Positions 8,046-17,250 of a stretch of 64,000 nt of DNA are shown here, piece after piece. Each line of letters begins with the position of its first letter. The first letter of the stretch is position 1. The stretch covers positions 111,889-175,888 of the forward strand of contig CAXMMR010000024.1 of NCBI GenBank assembly GCA_963692975.2, written 5' to 3'. A program made the position numbers and the translations under genes. Source of the stretch: CAXMMR01 sp963692975 (GTDB lineage Bacteria > Pseudomonadota > Alphaproteobacteria > Acetobacterales > Acetobacteraceae). A model generated the notes under the pieces. That model saw only the letters and a list, made by a program, of their open reading frames with translations, had not been told where the DNA came from and did not search any database.

Positions 8046-9404
8046 TTGAGCGGTCCCTGGGGCGACGGCGACGAGCCGAAGAAGCCGGCCGACCCGCCGC
8101 CCGGCGGCAAGCCCGAGGATGGCCGCGGCGACGTGGTTCGCGGCGGCCGGCCCGAGATCCTGCGGCCGCGCTTCGGCGACCGCCCGTCCGAGCCCGGCGA
8201 CCCATGGTCGAGCGGCGCCCGCCGTCCCGGCCCGGGGATGCCGCCCGACCTCGACCGGACGATCCGGGCCCTGCAGGACCGGCTGCGCCGCTTCGGCGGT
8301 GGCCTGGGCGGCGGCGGCCTGAGCGGCGGGCCGCGCGGCGGCGGCCTGTGGGAGCGCCTGTTCGGCGGCCCCGGCGGCCCTCTGCGCGGCGCCGGACTCA
8401 TCCTCGTCGGCATCGTGGCGCTGTGGCTCGCTACCGGCTTCTACCGCGTCGAGCCGGACGAGCAGGGCGTGGTGCTGCAGTGGGGCGCCTACAATCGCAC
8501 TACCGGCCCGGGCCTGAACTACCATCTGCCCTGGCCGGTCGAGAGCGTGCTGCTGCCCGCCGTCACCCGCATCAACCGCACCGAAATCGGCTACCGCTCC
8601 GATGGCGAGAGCCAGCAGGTGCAGGACAACTCCGCCGACGACGCGACGCCGCCGGCCCGCGCCCTGCCCACCCGCGAGCTCTCCGAGGAGAGCCTGATGC
8701 TGACCGGCGACGAGAACATCATCGACATCAATTTCACCGTGTTCTGGCGCATCAGCGACGCGAAAAGCTACCTCTTCAACACCCGCCGGCCGGACTACAC
8801 GGTCAAGTCCGCCGCCGAGAGCGTCATGCGCGAGGTGATCGGCCGCACCGCCATCCAGTCCGCGCTGACCGGCGGGCGCACCGGCATCGAGACCGCGGTC
8901 ACCACCGGCACCCAGGCGATCCTCGACGCCTACGGCTCGGGCATTGAGATCACCCAGGTGCAGCTGCAGAAGGTCGACCCGCCCGAGGAGGTCATCGAGA
9001 GCTTCCGCGACGTCCAGCGCGCCAACACCGACGCCGACACCGCACGCAACAACGCCCAGGCCTACGCCAACAACATCGTCCCGCGCGCCCGCGGCGACGC
9101 CGCCGCGGTCACCGCCGCCGCCGAGGGCGACAAGGCGGCGGCGATCGCCAGGGCCAGCGGCGAGAGCCGCCGCTTCCTCAGCATCCTGGAAGCCTACCAG
9201 CAGGCGAAGTCCGTCACCCTGACGCGGCTCTACATCGAGACCATGCAGACGCTGCTGACCCGCACGCCGACCACGATCGTCGACAACAGCCTGCGCGGCC
9301 TGCTGCCGCTGCTGCAGCTCGGCACCCCGTCGCCCGGCGCGCCGCCGGCTCCGCCCGGCTCTGCCGCCCCCGCCGCCGCCGCCGCCCCGGGAGCCGCGCC
9401 ATGA
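8046..9404 (+). CDS. hflK: HflK, membrane subunit of the HflKC modulator of FtsH
   Basis: The 452-residue product has a long Gly/Pro/Arg-rich cytoplasmic N-terminus, one transmembrane segment near residues 115-135 (GAGLILVGIVALWLATGF), a band-7/SPFH domain and a Pro/Ala-rich tail. With HflC it forms a membrane cage around the FtsH protease. The start is probably the TTG at 8046; no in-frame ATG or GTG lies in the preceding 50 bases, and the next Met (position 8238) would remove most of the N-terminal tail. The stop overlaps the hflC start by four bases (ATGA). Confidence 0.93.
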   Translation: MSGPWGDGDEPKKPADPPPGGKPEDGRGDVVRGGRPEILRPRFGDRPSEPGDPWSSGARRPGPGMPPDLDRTIRALQDRLRRFGGGLGGGGLSGGPRGGGLWERLFGGPGGPLRGAGLILVGIVALWLATGFYRVEPDEQGVVLQWGAYNRTTGPGLNYHLPWPVESVLLPAVTRINRTEIGYRSDGESQQVQDNSADDATPPARALPTRELSEESLMLTGDENIIDINFTVFWRISDAKSYLFNTRRPDYTVKSAAESVMREVIGRTAIQSALTGGRTGIETAVTTGTQAILDAYGSGIEITQVQLQKVDPPEEVIESFRDVQRANTDADTARNNAQAYANNIVPRARGDAAAVTAAAEGDKAAAIARASGESRRFLSILEAYQQAKSVTLTRLYIETMQTLLTRTPTTIVDNSLRGLLPLLQLGTPSPGAPPAPPGSAAPAAAAAPGAAP

Positions 9405-10270
9405 AACGGCTCGCCATTCTCGCCGGCATCGCCGCCTTCGTCGTGCTGATCGTCATCGACGCCTGCTTCTTCACCGTGCGCCAAACCGAGACCGCGCTCG
9501 TCACCCAGTTCGGCCAGCCGGTGCGCGTCATCACCGAGCCCGGCCTGCACGCGAAGATCCCGCTGGTGCAGACCGCCATCGAGTTCGACCGCCGGCTGCT
9601 CGACTACGAGAGCTCGCCCGAGGAGGTGATCCTCGCCGACCAGCGCCGGCTCATCGTCGACACCTTCACCCGCTACCGCATCACCAACCCGCTGGAATAC
9701 TACCAGTCGGTCGGCCCCACCGAGGAGGGCATCCTCGGCCGGCTCAACTCGTCGGTCGGGTCCAGCCTGCGGCGGGTGATCGGCCGCGAGACGCTGCCCG
9801 ACGTGCTGTCCAACCAGCGCGGCCGGATCATGGCGCTGATCCGCGACCAGGTGAACCACGAGATGCGCAATTTCGGCGTCGACGTCGTCGACGTGCGCAT
9901 CCGCCGCGCCGACTTGCCGCAGGAGAACACGGACGCGATCCTGGCGCGCATGCGCTCCGAGCGCGAGCGGGTGGCGACCGAAGCCCGCGCCGAAGGTGCG
10001 GAGGCCGCCCAGCGCATCCGCGCCAACGCCGACCGCGACAAGACCGTGCTGATCGCCGACGCCAATGCCGGCGCCGACGCGCTGCGCGGCCAAGGCGAGA
10101 ACCAGGCCATCGCGACCTACGCCGACGCCTACGGCCGCGATCCAAGCTTCTACGCCACCTGGCGGACCCTGGACGCCTATCGCCAGGCCTTTGCCTCCGG
10201 ACAGGACCGTCTGGTGCTGACGCCCGACAGCGATTTTCTGAAGCTGCTCAAGTCGGTGCCGAAACAGTAG
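9401..10270 (+). CDS. hflC: HflC, partner of HflK
   Basis: The 289-residue product has an N-terminal signal-anchor (LAILAGIAAFVVLIVIDACFF) followed by a band-7/SPFH domain with the family's RQTETALVTQFG start and the DVRIRRADLPQEN segment. It pairs with HflK at the periplasmic face of the inner membrane to regulate FtsH. The four-base overlap with hflK indicates translational coupling. degP follows in the same direction after an A/T-rich hairpin pair. Confidence 0.95.
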   Translation: MKRLAILAGIAAFVVLIVIDACFFTVRQTETALVTQFGQPVRVITEPGLHAKIPLVQTAIEFDRRLLDYESSPEEVILADQRRLIVDTFTRYRITNPLEYYQSVGPTEEGILGRLNSSVGSSLRRVIGRETLPDVLSNQRGRIMALIRDQVNHEMRNFGVDVVDVRIRRADLPQENTDAILARMRSERERVATEARAEGAEAAQRIRANADRDKTVLIADANAGADALRGQGENQAIATYADAYGRDPSFYATWRTLDAYRQAFASGQDRLVLTPDSDFLKLLKSVPKQ

Positions 10271-10276
10271 GAAAGC

Positions 10277-10374
10277 GGTTCTTTTTGCAAAAAAGAACCA
10301 AAAAACCTTTTCCGATAAGAAGCACGCGACAGCGCGGACGAAAGTTTTTTGCTTCTTTTTTTCAAAAAAGAAGC
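10277..10374. repeat. Paired A/T hairpin element, copy 1 (hflC-degP gap)
   Basis: Two A/T-rich hairpins face each other: a GGTTC/GAACC stem on the left and a GCTTC/GAAGC stem on the right, with AAAAAAC and GTTTTTT tracts pointing inward and about 30 bases between. As RNA each arm would look like a factor-independent terminator with U-tracts, on one strand or the other. The centre (GATAAGA...CGCGACAGCGCGGA) is nearly shared with the copy at 49.0 kb. Confidence 0.85.
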
Positions 10375-10406
10375 TCTTGTCTCGCCTTCCATCGAGGACC
10401 CTGCCC

Positions 10407-11939
10407 ATGCGTCCCCTGCTGCGTGTGCTAGCCCTGTCCTCGCTCGCCGTGCTCGTGCCGGTGGCCGTGCCGGCCGCGCCGGCGCCGGACGGCTTTGCCG
10501 ACCTTGCCGCCTCGCTGCTGCCCGCGGTCGTCAACATCTCATCCTCGCAGACCCTCAAGCCAGGTGCCTCAGCCGACGGCGACGCGCCCGGCTCACCCCA
10601 GGGCTCGCCGTTCGAGCAGTTCTTCCACGACTTCATGAACCGCCAGAAGAACCCGCATGGCGGCAGCAGCGGCGGCGATGACGACGAGCAGCCCGAAGGC
10701 GGCGGCTCGCCGAGCGGCGGCGAGGGACAGCCCCGCCACGTCCAGTCGCTCGGCTCGGGCTTCATCATCGACCCGTCCGGCATCGTCGTGACCAACAACC
10801 ACGTCATCGCCGACGCCGACGAGATTACCGTTGTGCTGCAGGACAACACCTCGCTCAAGGCGACGCTGCTCGGCCATGACGACCGCACCGACATGGCGGT
10901 GCTGCAGGTCCACGCCGACCACAAGCTGCCCGCCGTCGCGTTCGGCGACAGCGATGCCGCCCGCGTCGGCAACTGGGTGCTGGCGATCGGCAACCCGTTC
11001 GGCCTCGGCGGCACGGTCACCGCCGGCATCGTCAGCGCTCGCGGCCGCGACGTGCAGCAGGGTCCTTACGACGACTTCATCCAGACCGACGCGCCGATCA
11101 ACCGCGGCAACTCCGGCGGCCCGCTGTTCGACATGTCGGGCCACGTCATCGGCATCAACTCGCTGATCTACTCGCCTTCCGGCGGCTCGATCGGCATCGG
11201 CTTCGCCATCCCGTCGTCGCTGGCCCGCGTCGTCGTCAACCAGCTCTGGCACCTCGGCCATGCCCGTCGCGGCTGGCTCGGCGTGCGCATCCAGCCGGTG
11301 ACGCCCGAGATCGCCTCCGCCCTCGGGCTGCACGGCACCGCCGGCGCGATGATCGCCGGCGTGGATCCGGGCGGCCCCGCGGCCCGCGCCAAGCTGCTGC
11401 CCGGCGACGTGATCCTTCGGTTCGGCGCCGAGCCGGTCAAGGAGATGCATACCCTGCCGCTGATCGTCGCCGAAACCGCGATCGACGCCAGCGTGCCGGT
11501 GGCCGTCTGGCGCGACGGCCGGGAGCAGACGCTGCAGGTGAAGACCGCCGAGCAGCCGGCCGAGCCGGCGGCGGCCGTGGCGAGCAAGCCGGCGCCGCCA
11601 CCATCGCCGGCCAGCACCGCCGTGGCCGGCCTCGGCTTCAAGGTCAGCCCGATCACCGACGAGGCGCGGCAGAAATACTCGATCGCCAACGATCAGAAGG
11701 GCGTTGTCGTCACCGAGCTGGCCTCCGACAGCCCGGCCGGGCTGAACGACCTCAAGGTCGGCGACGTCATCCAGGAGGCGCAGCAGAAGCCCGTGGCCAC
11801 ACCCGCCGACCTGCTGGCGACGCTCGCCGACCTGCGCCACCAGGGCCGCAAGACCATCCTGCTGCTGGTGCAGGGCTCCGAAGGCATGCGCTGGATCCCC
11901 GTGCCGACGGCGGACGCGACGGCGAAAAAGAAAAGTTAG
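10407..11939 (+). CDS. degP: DegP/HtrA-type periplasmic serine protease (Do family)
   Basis: The 510-residue product has a Sec signal peptide (residues 1-24), a trypsin-like domain and two PDZ domains (about 265-365 and 400-500). The triad is visible: H132 in TNNHVI, D162 in RTDMAV and S236 in GNSGGPL. An acidic Gly/Asp-rich loop near residues 84-108 corresponds to the family's variable LA loop. It degrades or refolds damaged envelope proteins. It follows hflKC in the same direction, a common alphaproteobacterial order that groups envelope proteolysis genes. The ATG at 10407 is chosen because the signal peptide starts there. Confidence 0.93.
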   Translation: MRPLLRVLALSSLAVLVPVAVPAAPAPDGFADLAASLLPAVVNISSSQTLKPGASADGDAPGSPQGSPFEQFFHDFMNRQKNPHGGSSGGDDDEQPEGGGSPSGGEGQPRHVQSLGSGFIIDPSGIVVTNNHVIADADEITVVLQDNTSLKATLLGHDDRTDMAVLQVHADHKLPAVAFGDSDAARVGNWVLAIGNPFGLGGTVTAGIVSARGRDVQQGPYDDFIQTDAPINRGNSGGPLFDMSGHVIGINSLIYSPSGGSIGIGFAIPSSLARVVVNQLWHLGHARRGWLGVRIQPVTPEIASALGLHGTAGAMIAGVDPGGPAARAKLLPGDVILRFGAEPVKEMHTLPLIVAETAIDASVPVAVWRDGREQTLQVKTAEQPAEPAAAVASKPAPPPSPASTAVAGLGFKVSPITDEARQKYSIANDQKGVVVTELASDSPAGLNDLKVGDVIQEAQQKPVATPADLLATLADLRHQGRKTILLLVQGSEGMRWIPVPTADATAKKKS

Positions 11940-11950
11940 GCAAGGAAGGA

Positions 11951-11997
11951 CAGGAGCTCTGCTCCTGACCTCGCTGGGGCCTGAGGCCCCAGACCCC
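11951..11997 (+). repeat. Composite repeat, module B only, after degP
   Basis: A lone module B with CAGGAG/CTCCTG and TGGGGCC/GGCCCCA stems lies 11 bases after the degP stop. Only scraps resembling module A follow (GGCGC-TA-GGCGCC at about 12019 and AGCTCCTGGCC at about 12053). It sits between convergent genes and may serve as their terminator. Confidence 0.75.
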
Positions 11998-12073
11998 CAA
12001 TCCGATTAGTTCTGACGGCGCTAGGCGCCATTGGAAGGGCTTACGGAGGGAAAGCTCCTGGCCTTGTCTTCCC

Positions 12074-12871
12074 TCAACGACGAGCTGCGAGAAGACGCTC
12101 CGCCACTTCGACAAAGCCGTATCCGCCCTCGGCCTCGGTGACGTAGGCCGGCTCGGACGGCATCCGCCCGGCGAACTGGCGCACGTTGGCGACGCCGCAG
12201 GAATGCGGAAAGAAGCCGAACATCGGCGCGTCGTTTGGGCTGTCGCCGACGAACATGATCCGCTCCCGATCGCCCTGCAGATCCAGCCCGAGCAGGTCGG
12301 CGGCGAGCCGGGCGGACATCGTGAGCTTATCGTACTCGCCGAACCAGCCGTTGACGTGGATCGACGACACCTTGGCGGTCGCCCCGGCCTCCTCGAATAG
12401 CCCGACGATCCGATGCACCGCGTCGGCGCCGAGCGGCGGCACGTCCTCGCAGAAGTCGATCGCCAGGTCCGCCTCGCGGTAGCGCTGGTCGGAGGCGACG
12501 GCGCAGCCGGGCACGGCCTTGAGGATGCGCTGGCGCAATTGCTCAAGCCGGGCGCGATCATGGCTGCGCTGCGCGTCGGGCACGGCGAAGACCTGGCGCA
12601 TCGTGCGCGCCGCATCGTCATAGGAGAAGTAGAACGCGCCGTTCTCGCCGACGACGCCGGCGACCGGCCAGAACCGCGCGATCATGTCGCACCAACCCGC
12701 CGGCCGCCCGGTGACCGGAACGACCGGGATGCCCGCCTTCTGCAAATCCTCGATCGCCTGGTAGGCGCAGGCCGGCAGCCGGCCGTGCAGCGTCATCGTG
12801 TCGTCGATGTCGGCCAGCACGGCGACGACCGAGGCCGCCACCGCCTGCGGCAGGCCGGCAAGCGGCTGCAT
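12074..12871 (-). CDS. HAD-superfamily (IIB/Cof-like) sugar or polyol phosphatase
   Basis: The 265-residue product has HAD motif I DIDDTMTLHG (D21, D23), a VTGRPAG motif II and a motif IV GDSPNDAPMFGFF, with a C2-type cap between (DFCEDVPP... and FGEYDKL). This is the layout of Cof-like phosphatases acting on sugar or polyol phosphates. Its ATG shares a base with the TGA of the upstream glycerol-1-phosphate dehydrogenase gene, so the two are translationally coupled. The pairing suggests removal of phosphate from a metabolite of that enzyme; the substrate is unknown. Confidence 0.85.
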   Translation of the reverse strand: MQPLAGLPQAVAASVVAVLADIDDTMTLHGRLPACAYQAIEDLQKAGIPVVPVTGRPAGWCDMIARFWPVAGVVGENGAFYFSYDDAARTMRQVFAVPDAQRSHDRARLEQLRQRILKAVPGCAVASDQRYREADLAIDFCEDVPPLGADAVHRIVGLFEEAGATAKVSSIHVNGWFGEYDKLTMSARLAADLLGLDLQGDRERIMFVGDSPNDAPMFGFFPHSCGVANVRQFAGRMPSEPAYVTEAEGGYGFVEVAERLLAARR

Positions 12872-14208
12872 CAGCCCTCGCCCGCCGCGAACTCCGCCAG
12901 GATGCCCGCATCGGCGGCCAGGTCGAGGAAGGAGAAGCGGTTGCGCATCTCGTGCGCGTGCATCAGCGCCTCGCGGTAGAACCCGACCTCGAGGCCAAGC
13001 CCCGCGGCGGTGCAGGGCCCGCCCGCCGCCGCCAGCAGCCGCTCCATCTCGGCGGCCGGAATGATGAACGGCGCCAGCTCCTCGCGCAGCGTCGGCCAGA
13101 TCGCCGCCAGCCGCGCGTTGAGCCGCGCCGCGCCGTCCGCGTCCAGCGCCTTGGCCTGCAGCTCGGCAAGGCACTGCCGCGCGACCTCCGGGCCCATCCG
13201 CCGGATCATGTCCTCGGCATCGATCCTGCTCGGCCGCAAAACCGGCGGCGCGTGCTCTGCCAGCATCCGCTGCTGCAGCCGGGCGAGGCTCAGCGAGGCG
13301 ACGCCGACCTGCTGGCCGTGCAGCGTGCCGGGATGGCGGTCGCCGGCGAAGCAGTCGATGTAGTGCGAGACCTGGTGCTCGCCCATCGAGCCATGATTGG
13401 AGACGCCGTTGAACGAGATGCCGAGGCCGCACAGCGTCAGCACCCGATAGAGGTAGCCGTTGGCGGCGATGTCGCCGTCCCGCAGGCCGGCGGCGCGGCG
13501 GTTCAGCTCCACCTCGTCCTCGCGCTGGATGAGGTAGGGCGCGTCGTCGTAGTCGCTGCCGAGCACGCGATGGCTCATCCATAGGTCGACCTGCGCGACC
13601 GAGCGCGCCAGGCAATCGCCGAACCCGGCCGCCGCCAGAAACGGCGGTGCGGCGGCCGAGACCGACAGGTCGACGAAGAAGCCGGCCGCGTTGTGCGAGG
13701 GCAGCGACACCTTGAGCCCGCTATCCAGCGTGATCGACGCGGTCGACGAGGTGTAGCCGTTCATCGAGGCCGCGGTCGCAAACACGCAGTAGCGCTTGCC
13801 GGCCAGGCCGGTGACGTATTTGCACAGGTCGTTGACGGTGCCCGAGCCGACCGCCACGACGCCGTCGACCTCGTCGCCGAGACGCTCGGCCAGCGCCCGC
13901 ACCGACGCCATGTCGGCGTGCGGGTGGTCCAGGATCACGCTCTCCACCGGCCCCAGCGTGCGCGCCGCGGCGACGATGCGGCTGCCCATCGCCGCCTGCG
14001 TCGCCCCGTCGGCCACCACCGCGAGGCGCGTGCCGAGCCGCATGTCGCGGATCAGCTCGGCTTCCCGGTCGGCGAGGCTCTCGGCGATCACCATGCGCTG
14101 TTCGGGGAAGCTCGCGCGGCACCCGGTCGCGGGGTTGATCCAGCGGCCGGCCAGCAGGTCGTCGATCAGGCTCGTCCAGTTGCGTGCCGGCGTGCGCTCC
14201 GCACCCAT
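12871..14208 (-). CDS. sn-glycerol-1-phosphate dehydrogenase family protein (AraM/EgsA-like)
   Basis: The 445-residue product is a member of the iron-containing-dehydrogenase/G1PDH group. It has the nucleotide-binding GSGTVNDLCKYV loop (residues 121-132), the FATAASMNGYTSSTAS segment typical of AraM, and metal ligands expected in GFGDCLARS, SNHGSMGEHQVSHYID and GTLHGQQVG. AraM converts DHAP and sn-glycerol-1-phosphate with NAD(P)H; relatives may act on other polyol phosphates. It is divergent from the SorC regulator gene and coupled to the phosphatase gene. A catabolic role, oxidation of a polyol phosphate to a ketone, is inferred from the locus. Confidence 0.87.
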   Translation of the reverse strand: MGAERTPARNWTSLIDDLLAGRWINPATGCRASFPEQRMVIAESLADREAELIRDMRLGTRLAVVADGATQAAMGSRIVAAARTLGPVESVILDHPHADMASVRALAERLGDEVDGVVAVGSGTVNDLCKYVTGLAGKRYCVFATAASMNGYTSSTASITLDSGLKVSLPSHNAAGFFVDLSVSAAAPPFLAAAGFGDCLARSVAQVDLWMSHRVLGSDYDDAPYLIQREDEVELNRRAAGLRDGDIAANGYLYRVLTLCGLGISFNGVSNHGSMGEHQVSHYIDCFAGDRHPGTLHGQQVGVASLSLARLQQRMLAEHAPPVLRPSRIDAEDMIRRMGPEVARQCLAELQAKALDADGAARLNARLAAIWPTLREELAPFIIPAAEMERLLAAAGGPCTAAGLGLEVGFYREALMHAHEMRNRFSFLDLAADAGILAEFAAGEG

Positions 14209-14249
14209 CCCGGTCTCTCCACCTTGGCGTTCTTACAATAGACAGTGCT

Positions 14250-14267
14250 TTTTGACTTTCGTCAAAA
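14250..14267. promoter_or_regulatory. Palindromic operator candidate TTTTGAC-tttc-GTCAAAA
   Basis: A perfect 7-bp inverted repeat with a four-base centre lies between the divergent dehydrogenase and SorC regulator genes, 42 bases from the dehydrogenase start. A related TGAC-attc-GTCA occurs upstream of the aldolase gene at 17251. SorC/DeoR-type regulators bind such palindromes, so this is a likely site for the adjacent regulator; binding is inference. Confidence 0.55.
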
Positions 14268-14378
14268 TAGCGGCAGCCTCGGCTTGACAACGCCGCCGCC
14301 TCAAGCGCTCGCTTCGTCCGGTGCCATGCTGAAGATCGCCATGCAAAAGATTGGCGGGCTCCTGCCGATCGCCGACCT

Positions 14379-15344
14379 GTGAGCAGTCCGCTGCCGCACG
14401 TGCCGGCCGGGTTCGACGACGCCGTCGTCTGGGCCGCCTGGCTCTACTACGCCGACCAGCTCAACCAGAGCGAGGTCGCCAAAGCCCTGCGCGTCTCCCG
14501 CGCCACCGTGGTCAACCTGCTGCAGGAGGCGCGCGAGCGCGGCATCGTCACCATCAGCCTGCGCAGCGACCTCGTCGCCCGCACCACGCTCGCCCGGCGC
14601 CTGGCGGAGCGCTACCAGCTCGTCGACGCGCTGGTCATCCCCTCGCGCAGCGACCGCAACCTGCCCGAGCATCTCGTCGAGCGCCTCGGCGACGCCGCCG
14701 CGAGGCTGCTCGCCGATCAGCTTCGCCCCAGGGACGTGATCGGCGTCGCCTGGGGCCGCACCGTGCTCGCCGCCGCTCGCGCCATCACCCTGGCGGAGGC
14801 CATCGCGCCGCTCACCGTGGTGCAGGTCGCCGGCAGCTCGACGGCCTCGGACGACTTCTCGCCCGAGCTCTGCACCTCCATGCTCGCAAGCCGCCTCGGC
14901 GCGCGCTGCGTCAACCTGCTCGCCCCGGCGCTGCTGTCGACCGCCGAGCTGCGCGACCGCCTGCTCGACGAGCCGATGCTGCGCCACCAGCTCGAGCTGG
15001 TCCGCTCCTCGAACCGCATCCTGTTCGGCGTCGGCGACCTCGGCGCCGCCTCCACCGTGCGCCGCTCGGGCTATGCCAGCGCCGAGAACGTCGCCCGCTA
15101 CGCCGCGGCCGGCGCCGAGGCCGTGGTCATCGGCCGCTACATCGGCGCCGACGGCCAGGGCGTGGCCGGCGCGCTCAACGATCGCATGGTCGGCATCACA
15201 CTGGACGAGCTGCGCTCGGTATCGGTGCGCATCGGCGTCGCCGGCGGCCGCTCGAAGCTGGCGGCGATCCGCGCCACCCTCGCCGGCGCCTACGCCACCC
15301 ACCTGGTGACCGATGTGGACACCGCGCAAGCGCTGCTGGCCTAA
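14379..15344 (+). CDS. SorC-family transcriptional regulator
   Basis: The 321-residue product has an N-terminal helix-turn-helix (residues 15-50, YYADQLNQSEVAKALRVSRATVVNLL) and a C-terminal sugar-phosphate-binding SorC domain, with GVAWGRTVLAAA, GSSTASDDFSPE and the VAGGRSKLAAIRATL end typical of the family. Such proteins bind phosphorylated sugars or polyols and release DNA. The GTG at 14379 is the likely start. It is divergent from the G1P dehydrogenase gene and upstream of the kinase gene, so it probably controls the whole 12-26 kb locus, using the palindromes at 14250 and 17251. Confidence 0.9.
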   Translation: MSSPLPHVPAGFDDAVVWAAWLYYADQLNQSEVAKALRVSRATVVNLLQEARERGIVTISLRSDLVARTTLARRLAERYQLVDALVIPSRSDRNLPEHLVERLGDAAARLLADQLRPRDVIGVAWGRTVLAAARAITLAEAIAPLTVVQVAGSSTASDDFSPELCTSMLASRLGARCVNLLAPALLSTAELRDRLLDEPMLRHQLELVRSSNRILFGVGDLGAASTVRRSGYASAENVARYAAAGAEAVVIGRYIGADGQGVAGALNDRMVGITLDELRSVSVRIGVAGGRSKLAAIRATLAGAYATHLVTDVDTAQALLA

Positions 15345-15362
15345 GGTGATTGAGAAGACAGG

Positions 15363-15555
15363 CGAGGGGCTTTGCCCCTCGACCCCATTAAAGGCGGAGC
15401 CTTTAAAATCCGTTTGTTACTCGTGTTTCCACGGCGAGGTCGAGGTTGTTGGAGAGCAGAATTGATCGGCTTCGCCAAGACTAAGCATCGTTTGACTCCA
15501 ACTGGACGGGGTCTGGGGCCGCGGGCCCCGGCGGGTCCAGGGCAGAGCCCTGGCC
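15363..15555 (-). repeat. Composite repeat, full-length inverted copy (regulator-kinase gap)
   Basis: Module A is at 15363-15410 and module B at 15507-15555, both inverted compared with the first copy, with a nearly complete core between them (CGGCTTCGCCAAGA near 15468). It fills the space between the regulator stop and the kinase ribosome binding site. Confidence 0.88.
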
Positions 15556-15577
15556 TTGCTTTTTGCGGAGGCGCATC

Positions 15578-17056
15578 GTGACATCTGAACGCTGCGTGGT
15601 CGGCATCGACGCCTCGACGCAATCGGTCAAGGCGATCGCCTGGACCGTCGACGGCACGCCGCTCGCCGAGGGCCGAGCGCCGCTCACGCTTGAGCAGCCC
15701 CAGCACGGCTACGCCGAGCAGGATGCCGACAGCTGGTGGCGCGCCACCTGCATCGCGCTGCGCTCGCTGACCGACGCCGTCGACCCCGCAACGATCGACG
15801 CCGTCGCGATCTCCAACCAGCGCGAGACGGTGGTCCTGCTTGACGCCGAGAACCGCCCTACCGGCCCGGCCATGACCTGGCTCGACAACCGCGCCGCCTC
15901 GACCTACCAGGATCTCGCTGCAAGCTTCGGCGGCGATCGCCTGCACGCCATCTCCGGCCGTCCGGTCGACGTCATCGTTGTCGTCTACCGCCTGCATTGG
16001 CTGGCCCGACATCAGCCCGAGCGGCTTGCTCAGGCCAGCCTGATCGCCGACGTGCACGGCTTCCTCTCCCTGCACCTCACCGGCGCCGTTTACGCCAGCT
16101 ACACCAGCGCCGACCCGTTCGGCCTGTTCGACATCGTCGAGAAGCAATGGTCGGCGCCGCTGCTCGAGCATTTGTCCATTCCGCTCGCCAAGCTGCCGCC
16201 CGCCGTCGCTCCCGGTGAGCTCGTCGGCCGCATCACCGCTTCCGCCGCCGCCGCCACCGGCCTCCGCCAAGGCACCCCCGTCTTCGCCGCCGGCGGCGAC
16301 GGCCAATGCGCCGGCCTCGGCGTCAACGCCATGCGCCCTGGCAATGTTTACCTCAATCTCGGCACCGCCGTCGTCGCCGGCGCCTGGTCCGCCGAGCCGG
16401 TCATCAGCCGCAGCTGGCGCACCATCATCGCCCCCACCGGCGGCTACTTCCTTGAGCACGTCCAGCGCGCCGGCGCGTTCTTCGTCAACTACGTCGTCGA
16501 CACCTTCGCCGGCGGCCGCCAGGACCCGGCCGTCTACAACCGTCTCGAAGCCGCCGCCGCCGCCATGCCCGTCGGCACTGACGGCCTGCTCATCTGCCCC
16601 TACCTCACCGGCTGCATGGACCCGCACTGGAACCCCGACGCCCGCGCCACCATCACCGGCCTCGCCCCCCTGCACACGGCCGCTCATTTCTACCACGCCA
16701 CCCTCGAGGCGCTGACCCTGGAAGCCGCGCGAGCCATCCAGGCCATGCACGCGGCCGGCCTCGCCACCGAGCAGGTGCTCGTCATCGGCGGCGGCGCCAG
16801 CAGCCCGCTCTGGCTGCGCATGATCGCCGACGCCACCGGCCTGCCCACCTGCCGCAGCCTCTCCAACGAAGCCTCCTGCCTGGGCGCCGCCATCATCGCC
16901 GCCACCGGCGCCGGCTGGTTCCCCACCATGCTCGACGCCGCCGCCGCCATGACCCGGCTCGCAGACCGCCTGGAGCCGCAGCCGGACCAGCAAGCGGCCT
17001 GGGACCGGCTGTCTTGCCGCCAAGGGGCGGTGTACTCGGCGACGAATGGGCTTTAA
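15578..17056 (+). CDS. FGGY-family carbohydrate kinase
   Basis: The 492-residue product has the FGGY architecture: N-terminal phosphate loop GIDASTQSVK, ISNQRETVVLLD near residue 74 (as in glycerol and polyol kinases), a second ATP domain with LNLGTAVVAG, and IGGGASSPLW near residue 408. It phosphorylates a sugar, ketose or polyol with ATP. GCGGAGG at 15565-15571 supports the GTG at 15578 rather than the TTG at 15563. It lies between the SorC regulator and the aldolase/SDR fusion, so its product is probably the phosphorylated substrate of that fusion. The exact sugar cannot be told. Confidence 0.88.
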   Translation: MTSERCVVGIDASTQSVKAIAWTVDGTPLAEGRAPLTLEQPQHGYAEQDADSWWRATCIALRSLTDAVDPATIDAVAISNQRETVVLLDAENRPTGPAMTWLDNRAASTYQDLAASFGGDRLHAISGRPVDVIVVVYRLHWLARHQPERLAQASLIADVHGFLSLHLTGAVYASYTSADPFGLFDIVEKQWSAPLLEHLSIPLAKLPPAVAPGELVGRITASAAAATGLRQGTPVFAAGGDGQCAGLGVNAMRPGNVYLNLGTAVVAGAWSAEPVISRSWRTIIAPTGGYFLEHVQRAGAFFVNYVVDTFAGGRQDPAVYNRLEAAAAAMPVGTDGLLICPYLTGCMDPHWNPDARATITGLAPLHTAAHFYHATLEALTLEAARAIQAMHAAGLATEQVLVIGGGASSPLWLRMIADATGLPTCRSLSNEASCLGAAIIAATGAGWFPTMLDAAAAMTRLADRLEPQPDQQAAWDRLSCRQGAVYSATNGL

Positions 17057-17062
17057 GAAACG

Positions 17063-17242
17063 CCAGGAGCTCTGCTCCTGGACCTCGTCACGCGCTAGCG
17101 TGCATTCGCACAACGGGGCCCGCGGCCCCAGACCTCATCCAATCCTGCTTCCCAGGGCACCGAGCTCGGCGCGGAGCCACGGGTAACAAATGGATTTTAA
17201 AGGCTCCGCCTTTAATGGGGTCCAGGGGCAAAGCCCCTGGCC
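17063..17242 (+). repeat. Composite repeat (kinase-aldolase gap)
   Basis: Module B begins 6 bases after the kinase stop. Its second hairpin is partly interrupted by a GTCACGCGCTAGCGTGCATTC insert-like stretch, and module A ends at 17242. The core is present (AATCCTGCTTCCCAGGGCACCGAGC). The operator-like TGAC-attc-GTCA begins 8 bases further on. Confidence 0.85.
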
Positions 17243-17250
17243 TTCCTTCT

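Noticed and set aside
9230..11029. A 599-codon open frame on the minus strand across hflC and degP
   Set aside because: It lies opposite two well-supported genes, its product has the Gly/Asp/His/Arg bias of reversed high-G+C coding DNA, and it reads through a hairpin repeat.
15341..17113. A 590-codon minus-strand frame opposite the FGGY kinase gene
   Set aside because: Low-complexity Gly/Asp/Glu-rich antisense reading with no fold; the plus-strand kinase is unambiguous.
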